Positions 1 to 9,258 of a DNA stretch of 64,000 nucleotides are shown piece by piece (the first letter of the stretch is position 1; the number at the start of each line of letters is the position of its first letter). The position numbers and the translations under genes are program-made. Below the pieces are notes generated by a model. The model was given only the letters and a program-made list of their open reading frames with translations, made no database searches and had not been told where the DNA came from. This DNA is from CAJQQK01 sp965224225 (GTDB lineage Bacteria; Pseudomonadota; Alphaproteobacteria; Rhizobiales; Hyphomicrobiaceae): assembly GCA_965224225.1 (NCBI GenBank), contig CBDCZF010000035.1, forward strand, positions 496,001 to 560,000, written 5' to 3'.

Positions 1-199
1 CGGTACTGATGTCGCACTGAGTTCGCTCAAGACTGCAGCTAGAGCAATATCCGACCGGACGGAATCCAGGTCACAAGCTCATGCATCTTGCATCCTAGCG
101 GCAGGAAGGTGGCGTTTGTCACCTATAGCGCCGGACGGCGCCCGCCAATCGACGCTGTCATTTGTGCACTTGCACGTTTCACTGCGGACCCGACACGCC

Positions 200-1594
200 G
201 AGCTATGACCCAACTTGGGTGATGGTCTGATCAGGCGGCATTTCGTGTCGGCTCGGTTGCTTCGACACCGTCAGTGAATTTGACGCCCTCGATGATCTTG
301 GGCAAGTGGTTTCTGCCTTTCAATCGGCGCCACGTCCTGCTCGCCGCCATCACCAGTTTGAAAACCATCACGAGTGCGGTGCCGTGGCTGAGGCTGCCTT
401 TGGTGCGCACGGTTCGGTGGCGCACGGTTGCGAACACACTTTCGATCGGGTTGGTCGTGCGCAGGTGCTGCCAGTGCTCGGCGGGAAAGTCGAAGAAAGC
501 GAGCAGGGCCTCGCGGTCTTTCGTCAAGCAGGTGACCGCCGGCTGATACTTCGCCTGGTACTTCTCGGCAAATACGCCAACGGCGGTCTCCGCGCTGGCT
601 CGGTCCGGAGCGTTCCAGATCTCCACGAGATCAGCCTTCGCGTGCTTCTGAACCGACTTTGGCAGTTTGTTGAGCACGTTTGCGATCTTGTGCACCCAGC
701 AACGCTGATGCCGCGTGCCGGGGAATACTTCATCCAGTGCTTTCCAGAACCCCAATGCGCCGTCGCCGGTTGCCAGTTTCGGGGCAATGGTCAACCCGCG
801 CGCCTGCAAATCGACAAGCAGTTCGCGCCAGCTTTGCGTGCTCTCGCGATAGCCGATCTGAAAACCGACCAGCTCCTTTTTGCCTTCCGGTTGTCGCGCC
901 GATGATCACGAGAATGCATTGCGCGTCCTCTTCCATGCGGGCCTGAATGTGGATGCCGTCCGCCCAGATGTAGACGTAGCGGCGCGCCGACAGATCGCGG
1001 CTCTGCCAGCGCGTCAGATCAGCTTTCCAATCGGCCTTGAGCCGGGCGATGACCGGCGGTGACAGGTTCGGTGCCTCTTGGCCGAGTAGCGCTGACAATG
1101 CCTCTTGAAAATCTCCGGTCGAGATGCCGCGTAAATACAGGACCGGCAACAAGGCATCCAGAGATGCGCTACGCCGCGCCCACTTCGGCAGGATCGCCGA
1201 GGAGAAGCGAATGCGTTCGCCAGCCGTCTCGTCGCCACCGCGGTCACGAACTTTGGCGCGGCGAACTGCAACCGGACCGATGCCGGTTTGCACCTGACGC
1301 TCAGGGCCGTGACCATGGCGCACGACGCGCCGGTGGCCGTCGGCAGTCCGCAGGCCGGCGTGGACGGCTAGAAACTCTTCGACCTCGGCCTCGACGGCCT
1401 TGGCCAGCAACTCGCGGGCCCCGGCACGCAGCACCTCAGTCAGAGGATCATCGATTGCATCTGGCTGGCGCAGCGGGATGACTGTAGTGTTCGACATAGG
1501 CGTATCGCTCCTTTGGAGTTCATGGCTGGGTCTCGATAACCGCCACGATACGCCGCCTCTCTCAGATTCTGTCACCCAAATTCGGTCATAGCTC
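200..1594 (-). mobile_element. IS256-family insertion sequence with intact ends
   Basis: The element is bounded by imperfect inverted repeats that both begin GAGCTATGACC and continue with an AA.TTGGGTGA core (left 200-230, right 1562-1594 on the opposite strand). It is flanked by a perfect 9-bp direct repeat CGACACGCC at 191-199 and 1595-1603, which fits the 8-9 bp target duplication usual for IS256. The single gene inside reads leftward and is frameshifted. The identical flanking repeats imply a recent insertion into otherwise non-coding sequence downstream of the broken acyltransferase gene. Ends and duplication are read directly; the family assignment comes from the encoded transposase. 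Confidence 0.93.
231..1497 (-). pseudogene. IS256-family (mutator-type) transposase, single frameshift
   Basis: The start at 1497 is supported by an AAAGGAG ribosome site about 10 bases upstream; it gives MSNTTVIPLRQ rather than the longer upstream start. The N-terminal part runs to about 895 (VYIWADGIHIQARMEEDAQC, the first DDE region). Reading then continues one frame over to 231 with EGKKELVGFQIGYRES, CWVHKIANVLNKLPKS and NPIESVFATVRHRTVRTKGS, which are typical mutator-family blocks. The break is one extra base near 891-894, where GCGACAACCGGAAGG would need to be GCGACACCGGAAGG to stay in frame. If real, it should inactivate the enzyme; a sequencing error in this base is an alternative. 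Combined length is about 420 codons, normal for IS256 transposases. Confidence 0.9.
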
Positions 1595-1675
1595 CGACAC
1601 GCCTATTCGCTCGTACGTTATTCGGCTCGTCGGACCCGCGACCGACAATAGGACGGCTGCACGCTGCCATTCGGT

Positions 1676-3612
1676 TTAGCGCTGTCTCTCGTCTGTCAAA
1701 TCTGCCACGCGCTCGATGACCAAATCGGCTCCGGCGGGCGTCAGATGTCCGGTGTCCCAGAAAAGCAAAGTATCGTTCTTGCGAAAACGGCATGAGCCGC
1801 GACCGTCGCAAAACGTTTCGAAGGTCGGCAGGTAACGGATCTCACCGTCGGACTGCAGTTTTCGGAACAGGCCATCGAAGACCTTCGAATAGCGGGCGTG
1901 ATAATAATCCGTTCGGTCGGCAGCGCTCTTTGCATGCGCTATCAGCGGTACGTCGCTCGGGAAAACCGGTGATGGACCAACAACGACAACGACAGCACCC
2001 AGCCCGCGAAGCAGCGCAATCGTGTGCCTTATGCGTTCGACGGATATCGTTACCGAAGGCAGAACGCCGCTTTTCGTAGTTCAGCCAGTGCGCCGACAGG
2101 ATAACGTATTCGGGCTGCAAGTCGCGAAGTCGGTCGAGCACCATCGCATTGAACGGACGACAGCCTGGCCATTCCTTCATCGCAAAGTCGACGGCAGGCG
2201 GGCAGCTGCCCTGCCCAAACAGCGCGAGCCCACGGCCGGCACCAACTGCAAGCCGGCGCAACGAGGAAAAGTAGTGACCGGCGAATGAATCGCCCCACAC
2301 AGCGATGCGCGAGCCCTTGGCTGGCGAGACGCATTTGTCGGCAGGCCAAGCGCCGGGTGGGCTTATGCTGATGGAGCAGGCAGGGTTCTGCCGCAGCAAT
2401 CTGGCGGCGGCGCTCGGCAGCGGCGAGAAGCTCGGGCCGGGAAAGGTGCAGGAATTGCTTTGCAACAAGACTTCCAATCCCGAGCACGCCGATGAGAACG
2501 ATACCCACTGCAAGGACACGTGCCGAATTCGTGTGACTCCTACTTCGTCGAAACGGCGTTTCGATCCAGCGCCAGGAACAATAGCCGGCTGCCACGGCGG
2601 TCACCGCCAGGGCCGCTTTGTGGGACAGCGTCAACTCGGTGAGCAGGATGCGCTTGGCAAACACGATCAGCGGCCAGTGCAATAAATAGACCGAATACGA
2701 AATCAAGCCGATGCCGACCAGTCCACGCCAGGCAAGCAGCCGGTTGACGATCGTCCATCGACCGGCCTCACCACCCCAAATGATCATCGCCGTACCGAGA
2801 CACACTGGCAGTGCTGCAAGGCCTGGAAACGCCGGCGGTGCGGTGTGAGTACGAAAATGCTGGCAACCATCGCCGGCGCAGCCGATCACCGTCACGCATG
2901 AGCGCAGCCAGTGCCTCTCGGTTCCCGGCACGACGCCAATTGCCAGCCCGGCGCCGATCATCAACTCGAAGATCCGCACTTCGGTCGCAAAGAACGCCTT
3001 TTGCGGATCGAACTCGACGCGCACGAAGGCAATCGCCAACGACATGAGCGCCGCAGCGACGATGACAAGACGCAACCGCGCCCACGCATAGCGATGGGCG
3101 AGCAGCAAGACCAGCGGAAGGCCGAGGTAAAACTGCTCTTCGACCGAGAGTGACCAGGTTTGCAGGACCGGGTTAGCCTCCAGCGGCGCATCGAAATAGC
3201 CGCCGGATTTCATGAAATAAATGTTCGAAACAAAGACGGCGAGATGCGCGACGGCGAGCATCAGTGACCGCAACTCGAACGGGTTCATAAATCGCAAAGG
3301 CGCCAACCAGAGTGAGGGCAACCGTCAAGTAGAGTGCAGGGAAATATGCGCCGGATCCGCCGGGTGTAAAAGTTTGCGACACTGAATGAACCCTCACTCA
3401 TTTCTCGGTATAAAATGCCGGTGATCAGGTAGCCGGAAATGACGAAGAAGATATCCACGCCGACGAAGCCTCCTGTAAAGGGCTCGACGCCGAGATGAAA
3501 CAGAAGCAACGGACAGGACGGCGATGGCCCGCAGCCCGTCGATGTCTGGACGGTAGCGGAGCTTGCCGACGGTTTCGGCCGCCAAGCGGCTCGTCTGCAT
3601 TTTGCGGAACAT
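1676..3612 (-). pseudogene. Acyltransferase-3 / SGNH O-acyltransferase (OafA-like), multiple frameshifts
   Basis: Pieces in several frames reconstruct one OafA/YrhL-type membrane O-acyltransferase of about 645 codons, the usual size for acyltransferase-3 plus SGNH fusions. In order: YRPDIDGLRAIAVLSV (near 3550), LLFHLGVEPFTGGFVGVDIF and SGYLITGILYREM, LQTWSLSVEEQFYLGLPLVL, several membrane segments with YSVYLLHWPLI, then an SGNH region with IAVWGDSFAGHYF and a C-terminal LFWDTGHLTPAGADL just before the stop. Such enzymes acetylate surface polysaccharides. At least six frame changes are needed (around 3510, 3345, 3288, 2900, 2830, 2400 and 2030). The chosen start at 3612 has AAGGGG six bases upstream. 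Either the gene is decayed or this stretch has poor base quality. Confidence 0.85.
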
Positions 3613-3925
3613 AGATCCCCTTGGGCGCAGACATCTGACGACTGAAAGATGCTCCCCCTTGAGCAATCTTTGCGTAATACGGCACTAGCGCAGCGCGAGC
3701 ACGAGCCAAGTGTCCGCCCCGGTGACCGGCAGTAGCATCGAATGAACCGATTCAGGTCATTGGATCTTAATGCATTGACTTGCAGACGTCCGGATATTTT
3801 GCCGCTTGGATGATTCCTCGGCTTCGAGCACCAGCCGGATAGCTGATCGCCAGGCGTTGCCTATCAGAGCCATCAGAGGCACCATCCTGAAACCGCGCCG
3901 CTGCTCCATCGAGGAGGACGCCCCT

Positions 3926-5074
3926 TTGTCCCGACCGCTCTTGTTTCAGCCACTCACCGTTCGTGATGTCACGCTCAAGAACAGGGTCTGCGTCGCGCCG
4001 ATGCATCAGTATGCGGCCGACCACGGCTTTGCCACGGATTGGCATCTCATGAACATCGGCCGGTTTGCTGCCGGCGGTGCAGGATTGACGTTTGTCGAGA
4101 GCACCAAGGTGGACCCGAGAGGATGCGGCACGGTCGGTGATCTTGCGCTTTGGGACGACAAATACATTCCGGGCGTCAAACGACTGGCTAATTTCATCAA
4201 GGCGCATGATTCCGTCGCAGCAATCCAACTCGGGCACTCGGCCCGCAAGGCAAAGCGGTTCAGGCCCTGGGAAGGCGGCAAACCGCTCACGCAAAACCCA
4301 GGCGTCTACGATGATTATTGGAACGCCTGGGAACTTGTCGCACCAAGCGCGGTGCCGGCCAACGAAACCGATCCAACACCGCGCGCCCTCACCAACGGAG
4401 AAGTGAAAGACCTGGTCGGGATGTGGGGAGAGGCCGCGCGGCGGGCCGAGGCCTGCGGTTTCGATGTACTCGAGATCCATGGCGCGCACGGCTATTGCAT
4501 TCACCAGTTTCTGAGCCCGCAGGCGAACGTGCGCAATGATGAATATGGCGGCTCGGAGGAGAACCGGATGCGGTTCTGCTGCGAGGTCGTTGAGGCCGTC
4601 CGGGCACATTGGCCGGACAACAAGCCGCTGTTCCTGCGGCTATCGGTCGAGGATCGTGCGGGCTGGGGGATTCCTGAGAGCATCCGTTTGTCTGAAAAGG
4701 TCAAGCCGCTCGGCGTCGACGTCATCGACTGCTCCGGCGGGGGCATGCAGGGCAGCCCGACCGAATTCAGTCCGCACTATGGATATCAGGTCCCCTATGC
4801 CGACCAGATCAAGCGTAGCGCGGATATCCTGACCATGGCCGTCGGCCTTATCGTGCATGCCGATCAAGCCGAAGACATCCTGCAGAACGGTCAAGCCGAC
4901 ATCATCGCGCTCGCCCGCGAAATTCTCTACAATCCAAACTGGCCGATGGATGCGGCACGTAAGCTCGGCTACGAAGCCAACCTCAGCCTCGTGCCGGATC
5001 AGCAGGCCTACTGGCTTGGCCGCCGGGATGCGACGGCGCCCGAAGTCGTGCCAAGCACGTTCGGGCGGAGTTGA
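3926..5074 (+). CDS. NADH:flavin oxidoreductase, old yellow enzyme (YqjM-like) family
   Basis: FMN-dependent ene-reductase-type TIM barrel of about 382 residues. The protein opens LSRPLLFQPLTVRDVTLKNR and contains VAPMHQYAA, IQLGHSARKA and the FMN/substrate block HGAHGYCIHQFLSP, followed by RNDEYGGSEENRMRF, all hallmarks of the family. I chose a TTG start at 3926 because GAGGAG lies nine bases before it and homology begins there; the open frame extends further upstream with low-complexity residues. Members reduce activated alkenes or open aromatic and xenobiotic rings; the true substrate cannot be told. Its stop is two bases from the stop of the convergent amidohydrolase gene. Confidence 0.9.
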   Translation: MSRPLLFQPLTVRDVTLKNRVCVAPMHQYAADHGFATDWHLMNIGRFAAGGAGLTFVESTKVDPRGCGTVGDLALWDDKYIPGVKRLANFIKAHDSVAAIQLGHSARKAKRFRPWEGGKPLTQNPGVYDDYWNAWELVAPSAVPANETDPTPRALTNGEVKDLVGMWGEAARRAEACGFDVLEIHGAHGYCIHQFLSPQANVRNDEYGGSEENRMRFCCEVVEAVRAHWPDNKPLFLRLSVEDRAGWGIPESIRLSEKVKPLGVDVIDCSGGGMQGSPTEFSPHYGYQVPYADQIKRSADILTMAVGLIVHADQAEDILQNGQADIIALAREILYNPNWPMDAARKLGYEANLSLVPDQQAYWLGRRDATAPEVVPSTFGRS

Positions 5075-5076
5075 TT

Positions 5077-5919
5077 TCACCGCACCTTGGGTGACCAACC
5101 GTAGGTTCTGGCGCAGGCACCGCCCATCAGCATGGCGCGTTCATCGGTCGTGATGCGGTCAGTTTCGATGAACGGCCGGACGCCCTGCTCATAAGAGACG
5201 ACCGCGTGCGCGCGCGTCCAATCAGTTCCCCACAGGCACCGCTCGAAGCCCCAGGCATCGAACACGCGGGCGAGAGGGTCCCAGATGTCATCGAACGGAT
5301 AGGGCTCACGCGACAACGTGCAGGCACCGCTGACCTTGATCACTGCATTCTCGCGCTTGGCGAGATCCAGCACTTTCGGCAGGTCGGCCCACGGTTGTGC
5401 AGGTGCAGGCGGCGTATGGGGCTGCAGGATTGCCAGGTGGTCGATGACGAAGCGTGTCTCGGGGTGGCGATCGATGATCGCCGTCCCGGCATCGATGTTG
5501 TCCCAAAACAGCATGTTGACCGGAAAATCATGCTTCACGGCCGCGCGACAGATACGGTCGATCCCGGGGTGATCAGGCGCCCGCTGCTCGGCCTTGCGCA
5601 TGAAAATGCGGATGGCGACCGCCCCGGGCGTCGCCTTCCAATCGGCAATGACGTCGGCGACATCGGGATTGTCAGGGTCGACGGGCTTTACGATTGCGAG
5701 CCGGTCCGGGTGCGCGCGCTGCACGTCGACTGCGTAGCTTGCATCGTAGCGGTACATCGAAAACGAAGAAACGAAGATCGCGCCATCGACACCAACGGCA
5801 TCCATCGCCTCAATCATTTCGTCGCCCGTCACGTGATCCGGCCAGTTAGGCACGGTATCCCACGGCCGCTCCGGCGTGTTTGCCTCGTAGGCATGGACCT
5901 GGGAATCGATAATCGCCAT
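5077..5919 (-). CDS. Amidohydrolase-2 family metal-dependent hydrolase
   Basis: About 280 residues starting MAIIDSQVHAYEAN, where the D-x-H pair near the N-terminus is the expected metal-binding motif of the amidohydrolase-2 (TIM-dicarboxylate hydrolase-like) family. Later blocks FVIDHLAI (metal His) and CLWGTDWTRAH (metal Asp) complete the site. The start at 5919 is preferred over the ATG at 5925 because GGGGGA directly abuts the upstream ATG and is correctly spaced for the second. Relatives hydrolyse lactones or decarboxylate aromatic acids; the specific reaction is unknown. It converges on the flavin oxidoreductase, so the two need not share a pathway. Its upstream neighbour is tRNA-Lys on the same strand. 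Confidence 0.85.
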   Translation of the reverse strand: MAIIDSQVHAYEANTPERPWDTVPNWPDHVTGDEMIEAMDAVGVDGAIFVSSFSMYRYDASYAVDVQRAHPDRLAIVKPVDPDNPDVADVIADWKATPGAVAIRIFMRKAEQRAPDHPGIDRICRAAVKHDFPVNMLFWDNIDAGTAIIDRHPETRFVIDHLAILQPHTPPAPAQPWADLPKVLDLAKRENAVIKVSGACTLSREPYPFDDIWDPLARVFDAWGFERCLWGTDWTRAHAVVSYEQGVRPFIETDRITTDERAMLMGGACARTYGWSPKVR

Positions 5920-5949
5920 CGGCATTCCCCCGCAACCCCTTGAAATAAT

Positions 5950-6025
5950 TGGTGAGCCCGCCAGGGTTCGAACCTGGGACCTACTGATTAAAAGTCAGTT
6001 GCTCTACCAGCTGAGCTACGGGCCC
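5950..6025 (-). tRNA. tRNA-Lys (anticodon UUU)
   Basis: Read on the minus strand, the 76-nt sequence folds into a standard cloverleaf: acceptor GGGCCCG paired with CGGGCTC, D-arm GCTCAGCTGGTAGAGC, anticodon arm ACTGA-CTTTTAA-TCAGT, and T-arm CCAGG-TTCGAAC-CCTGG. The discriminator is A and the 3-prime CCA is encoded. The anticodon TTT in the seven-base loop gives lysine. It sits between tgt and the amidohydrolase gene. Confidence 0.97.
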
Positions 6026-6123
6026 TCGACGCGTCGGTCGCGAGTGGCGGAACTTAGGGAGTGGACCTGCGCCGGTCAACCGGTTTGATCGCAATTTGCC
6101 CGGTCACCCCCAGGTAAGCGAAT

Positions 6124-7293
6124 TCATGACGACCCGATGTTCACCGCTTCCGCACAGTTCAGCTTGTCGCGCCACTTGGCGCGGAAGGCGCCGAACGCAC
6201 CGGCCGCGATCGCCTCGCGCATCGCCGCCATCAGTTCCTGATAGAACCAGGTGTTGGCCCAGGAAAGCAGCATGGCGCCCAGATACTCGTTCGAACGGAT
6301 GAGATGGTGCAAATAGGCGCGCGAATAATCGCGGGCTGCCGGGCATGCGCTCGAGGCATCGAGGGGTGCTGGATCTTCGGCATGGCGGGCGTTGCGCAGG
6401 TTGACACGGCCGGACCAGGTGAAGGCCTGGCCGTGGCGGCCTGAGCGGGTCGGCATGACGCAGTCGAACATGTCGATGCCGCGCGCCACCGCCTCGATCA
6501 GATCCGCCGGCGTGCCAACCCCCATCAGATAACGCGGCTTTGCTGCCGGCAGATGCGGCACCGTCGCATCGAGCGTTGCCAGCATCGCATCATGGCCCTC
6601 GCCGACCGCCAGTCCGCCGATCGCATAGCCCGGCAAATCGAGAGCAACGAGGGCACGCGCCGATTGCTCGCGCAAATCGCCGTAGGTTCCGCCCTGGACA
6701 ATGCCAAACAGAACCCGCCCCTGCGCGGCACGTTCGACGAAAGCCTGCTTGCTGCGCTCGGCCCATCGCAGCGAGAGTTCCATGGCCCGCGCCACGTCAT
6801 CGTGTGTGGCCGGCAGGGCGATGCACTCATCGAGTTGCATCTGAATGTCGGAGCCGAGCAGGCACTGGATCTCGATCGCACGCTCCGGTGTCAGCGTGTG
6901 GCGCGTGCCGTCGATGTGGCTCTGGAAGGTGACACCTTCCTCGGTCAACTTGCGCAAGTTGGCAAGCGACATGACCTGGAAGCCGCCGCTGTCGGTCAGG
7001 ATCGGGCGCGGCCAGCGCATGAATGCGTGCAGGCCGCCGAGGCGCGCAATGCGCTCGGCACCCGGGCGCAGCATCAGGTGATAGGTGTTTGCCAGGAGAA
7101 TGTCGGCGCCGGCCATGCGGACCTGGTCGGGATAGACCGCCTTCACGGTTGCCGCCGTGCCGACCGGCATGAACGCAGGCGTGCGGATCACACCGCGCGG
7201 TGTCGTAATCTCACCACGCCGCGCCGCGCCGTCACCTGCCAGCAGGTGATAGCCAAACCGGACACCATCCGCCTCTTGGCTGCCATCAGTCAT
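6124..7293 (-). CDS. tgt: Queuine tRNA-ribosyltransferase (TGT), two zinc ligands substituted
   Basis: Exchanges G34 for the queuosine precursor preQ1 in tRNAs with a GUN anticodon. The 389-residue protein has the TIM-barrel blocks TPAFMPVGTAATVKAV, DSGGFQVMSL (catalytic region), VLFGIVQGGTYGDLR, GGLAVGEG and DCVMPTRSGRHGQAFT. The C-terminal zinc motif, normally C-x-C-x2-C followed by His, reads SSACPAARDYSRAYLHH: the first and third cysteines are Ser315 and Ala320 and only Cys317 remains. Zn is normally structural in bacterial TGT, so activity is uncertain. Its start overlaps the end of queA by eight bases, so the two queuosine genes are translationally coupled. The frame is otherwise intact. 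Confidence 0.92.
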   Translation of the reverse strand: MTDGSQEADGVRFGYHLLAGDGAARRGEITTPRGVIRTPAFMPVGTAATVKAVYPDQVRMAGADILLANTYHLMLRPGAERIARLGGLHAFMRWPRPILTDSGGFQVMSLANLRKLTEEGVTFQSHIDGTRHTLTPERAIEIQCLLGSDIQMQLDECIALPATHDDVARAMELSLRWAERSKQAFVERAAQGRVLFGIVQGGTYGDLREQSARALVALDLPGYAIGGLAVGEGHDAMLATLDATVPHLPAAKPRYLMGVGTPADLIEAVARGIDMFDCVMPTRSGRHGQAFTWSGRVNLRNARHAEDPAPLDASSACPAARDYSRAYLHHLIRSNEYLGAMLLSWANTWFYQELMAAMREAIAAGAFGAFRAKWRDKLNCAEAVNIGSS

Positions 7294-8362
7294 GGCCCGG
7301 CCATAGCAGAGTGGCATCGCCATAGGAATAGAAGCGATAGCCTTCGCGAACGGCGTGCGCATAGGCCGCTTGCATGCGTTCGAGGCCGGCGAAGGCTGCG
7401 ACCAGCATGAATAATGTCGAGCGCGGCAGGTGGAAGTTGGTCATCATGACGTCGATGGCACGGAAGGTGTGTCCCGGGCGGATGAAGATGTCGGTCTCGC
7501 CGCAAAAGGGCGTGATGCGGCCCCGGGCGTCGACCGCGGTTTCGAGCAGGCGGGTTACCGTCGTGCCGACCGCGACCAGCCGTCCCCCGGCTTCGCGCGC
7601 GTGGTTCAGGCTCTCAGCAGCTTCGGGCGTCACCTCGCCCCACTCGGCATGCATTTGATGCCGGTCGATGTCGTCGCTCTTGACCGGCAGGAACGTGCCG
7701 GCACCGACATGCAGGGTGAGGAAACATTGGCCAATGCCACGGGCGGCCAGCCGCTCGAGCAGGGCGTCGGTGAAATGCAGGCCGGCGGTCGGCGCTGCGA
7801 CAGCCCCATCTTTGCGGGCATAAACGGTTTGATAGGTTCGATTGTCGGTTGCATCGGCGCTGCGCCGGCCGGCGATGTAGGGCGGTAATGGCATCGCACC
7901 GACGGCCGCGATCGCCATGTCGAGAACGGGGCCTGAGAGATCGAACGTCAATTCGACCTCGCCATCGCCGTACTTCGCCGAAACGAGCGCGTTGAGTTCT
8001 CCTGAAAAGCACGCGTTCCCAGGTTCGCCGAACAGTATACGCTCGCCGACCTGGATTTTGCGCGCCGGCCTGACGAACGCGCGCCAGCGGCTGTCGTCGA
8101 GACGTTTGTGGAGGTTTGCCTGGATGCGGGCCGTCGCATCGCCACGCCGCCGGATGCCGGAGAGGGCTGCCGGGATCACGCGCGTGTCGTTGAAGACCAG
8201 CACGTCGCCCGCACGGAGCATTTGCGGCAGATCAGCGACCAGCCGGTCGGCAAACCCGGCCGGACCGACTTCAAGGAGCCGCGCCCGATCGCGTGGCTCG
8301 GCTGGCCGCAATGCGATTCGCTCCTGCGGCAGGACGAAGTCAAACTGGTCGAGAGCTGCCAC
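7286..8362 (-). CDS. queA: S-adenosylmethionine:tRNA ribosyltransferase-isomerase
   Basis: Transfers and isomerises the ribosyl group of SAM onto preQ1-tRNA to give epoxyqueuosine. The protein has 358 residues, full length for QueA. It begins DQFDFVLPQERIALRPAEPRD and has the conserved blocks VLVFNDTRVIPAAL, VAAPTAGLHFTDALL, FLTLHVGAGTFLPVK and TNFHLPRSTLFMLVAAFAG. It lies upstream of and overlaps tgt, the enzyme that acts just before it in the queuosine pathway. The MITE-like repeat separates it from the broken ppiB. Confidence 0.96.
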   Translation of the reverse strand: MAALDQFDFVLPQERIALRPAEPRDRARLLEVGPAGFADRLVADLPQMLRAGDVLVFNDTRVIPAALSGIRRRGDATARIQANLHKRLDDSRWRAFVRPARKIQVGERILFGEPGNACFSGELNALVSAKYGDGEVELTFDLSGPVLDMAIAAVGAMPLPPYIAGRRSADATDNRTYQTVYARKDGAVAAPTAGLHFTDALLERLAARGIGQCFLTLHVGAGTFLPVKSDDIDRHQMHAEWGEVTPEAAESLNHAREAGGRLVAVGTTVTRLLETAVDARGRITPFCGETDIFIRPGHTFRAIDVMMTNFHLPRSTLFMLVAAFAGLERMQAAYAHAVREGYRFYSYGDATLLWPGHD

Positions 8363-8436
8363 GGCCGAACTCGCGTTTGAGGCGATTGCGCTTGAGCTTT
8401 GTATCAGATTGATGGTGCCTGGAATCGCAAATTCTA

Positions 8437-8624
8437 GTCTGGCCGCACCTCTGCTTGCCCCTCACCCTAACCCTCCCCGTGAAGTACGGGGAGAGGGAAC
8501 TCGGCCCGTCGCTTTGCCGAGATGAGTGCTAAAGGGCACCGCCAGATTCCCTATCCCCGTAGCGCCACTTCGGCGCGTACGGGGAGAGGGTTAGGGTGAG
8601 GGGCAAGCAGAGGTGCGGCCAGAC
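8437..8624. repeat. MITE-like palindromic intergenic repeat
   Basis: A 188-bp block whose ends are long inverted repeats: GTCTGGCCGCACCTCTGCTT at 8437-8456 is matched on the other strand at 8605-8624, and the complementarity continues through CCCCTCACCCTAACCCTC for about 45 bp. The centre holds further GGGGAGAGGG / CCCCGTA arms. The whole block can fold into one long hairpin and has no open reading frame of interest. Similar C/T-rich palindromic elements are frequent in intergenic DNA of alphaproteobacteria. No transposase is present, so it is probably a non-autonomous element or an extragenic palindrome; it may also end queA-proximal or ppi transcripts. Confidence 0.85.
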
Positions 8625-8661
8625 AATGTGGCTTGCTATTCCAGGCCATCGGCGAAGAGCC

Positions 8662-9131
8662 TCAGGCCACGTCGGCAGCAACACGCATCGAGATGATGCG
8701 GTCCGGATCTTGGACCGGTTCGCCGCGCTTGATCTTATCGACGTTCTCCATGGCCTTCGGTGACCTTGCCCCAGGCGGTATACTGGCGGTCGAGAAAGGT
8801 TGCATCACCAAAACAAGATGAAGAATTGAGAGTTGGCGCTGTTCGGTGCCGCAGCGCGAGCCATCGAGCACACGCCGCGGACATGCGGTTCGCTGTTGAA
8901 CTCGGCGGCAAGGTTCGGATGGCTCGAGCCGCCGGTGCCGGTGCCGTGCGGACAGCCGGTCTGCGCCATGAAGCCGTCGATCACGCGGTGGAATACGATG
9001 CCGTCATAGAAATTCTCACGTGCGAGCTGCTTGATGCGCGCAACATGATTGGGCGCCAGATCGGGGCGCAGCTCGATGACGACAGGGCCCTGCGTGGTTT
9101 CAAGCAGGAGCGTGTTTTCAGAATCAGCCAT
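8662..9131 (-). pseudogene. ppiB: Cytoplasmic cyclophilin-type peptidyl-prolyl isomerase, two frameshifts
   Basis: A second cyclophilin-type prolyl isomerase without signal peptide, begun MADSENTLLLETTQGPVVIE and containing FYDGIVFHRVIDGFMAQTG and the active-site-like NSANSQFFI. The frame then breaks: one surplus T in the TTTT run at 8810-8813 (read on the minus strand) yields FILFW-stop instead of FILFGDATFL. A second surplus base near 8754 is needed to recover MENVDKIKRGEPV and the natural C-terminus at 8662. Total length would be about 155 residues, normal for PpiB. Both breaks are single-base indels, so sequencing error must be considered alongside real loss. Confidence 0.85.
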
Positions 9132-9258
9132 GGTCCTCTCGGGGGTTGGGATTGATGGTCGGGTCGATCGTGCGAAAACCGGCTACCAAGCACGGGCGTC
9201 TCGCGCACCATGCCATGAGTTGGCGCCGCCAAACCGGTTCTGCAAGTGTCGGCTCAAA

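Noticed and set aside
5206..5943. 245-residue open frame opposite the amidohydrolase and tRNA
   Set aside because: Overlaps conserved amidohydrolase motifs on the other strand; compositional artefact.
6553..7410. 285-residue open frame opposite tgt
   Set aside because: Opposes a fully recognisable gene and shows no family residues or ribosome site.
8437..8624. Possible CRISPR array or two-copy direct repeats
   Set aside because: The repeats are inverted rather than direct, with no regular spacers; it is one palindrome.
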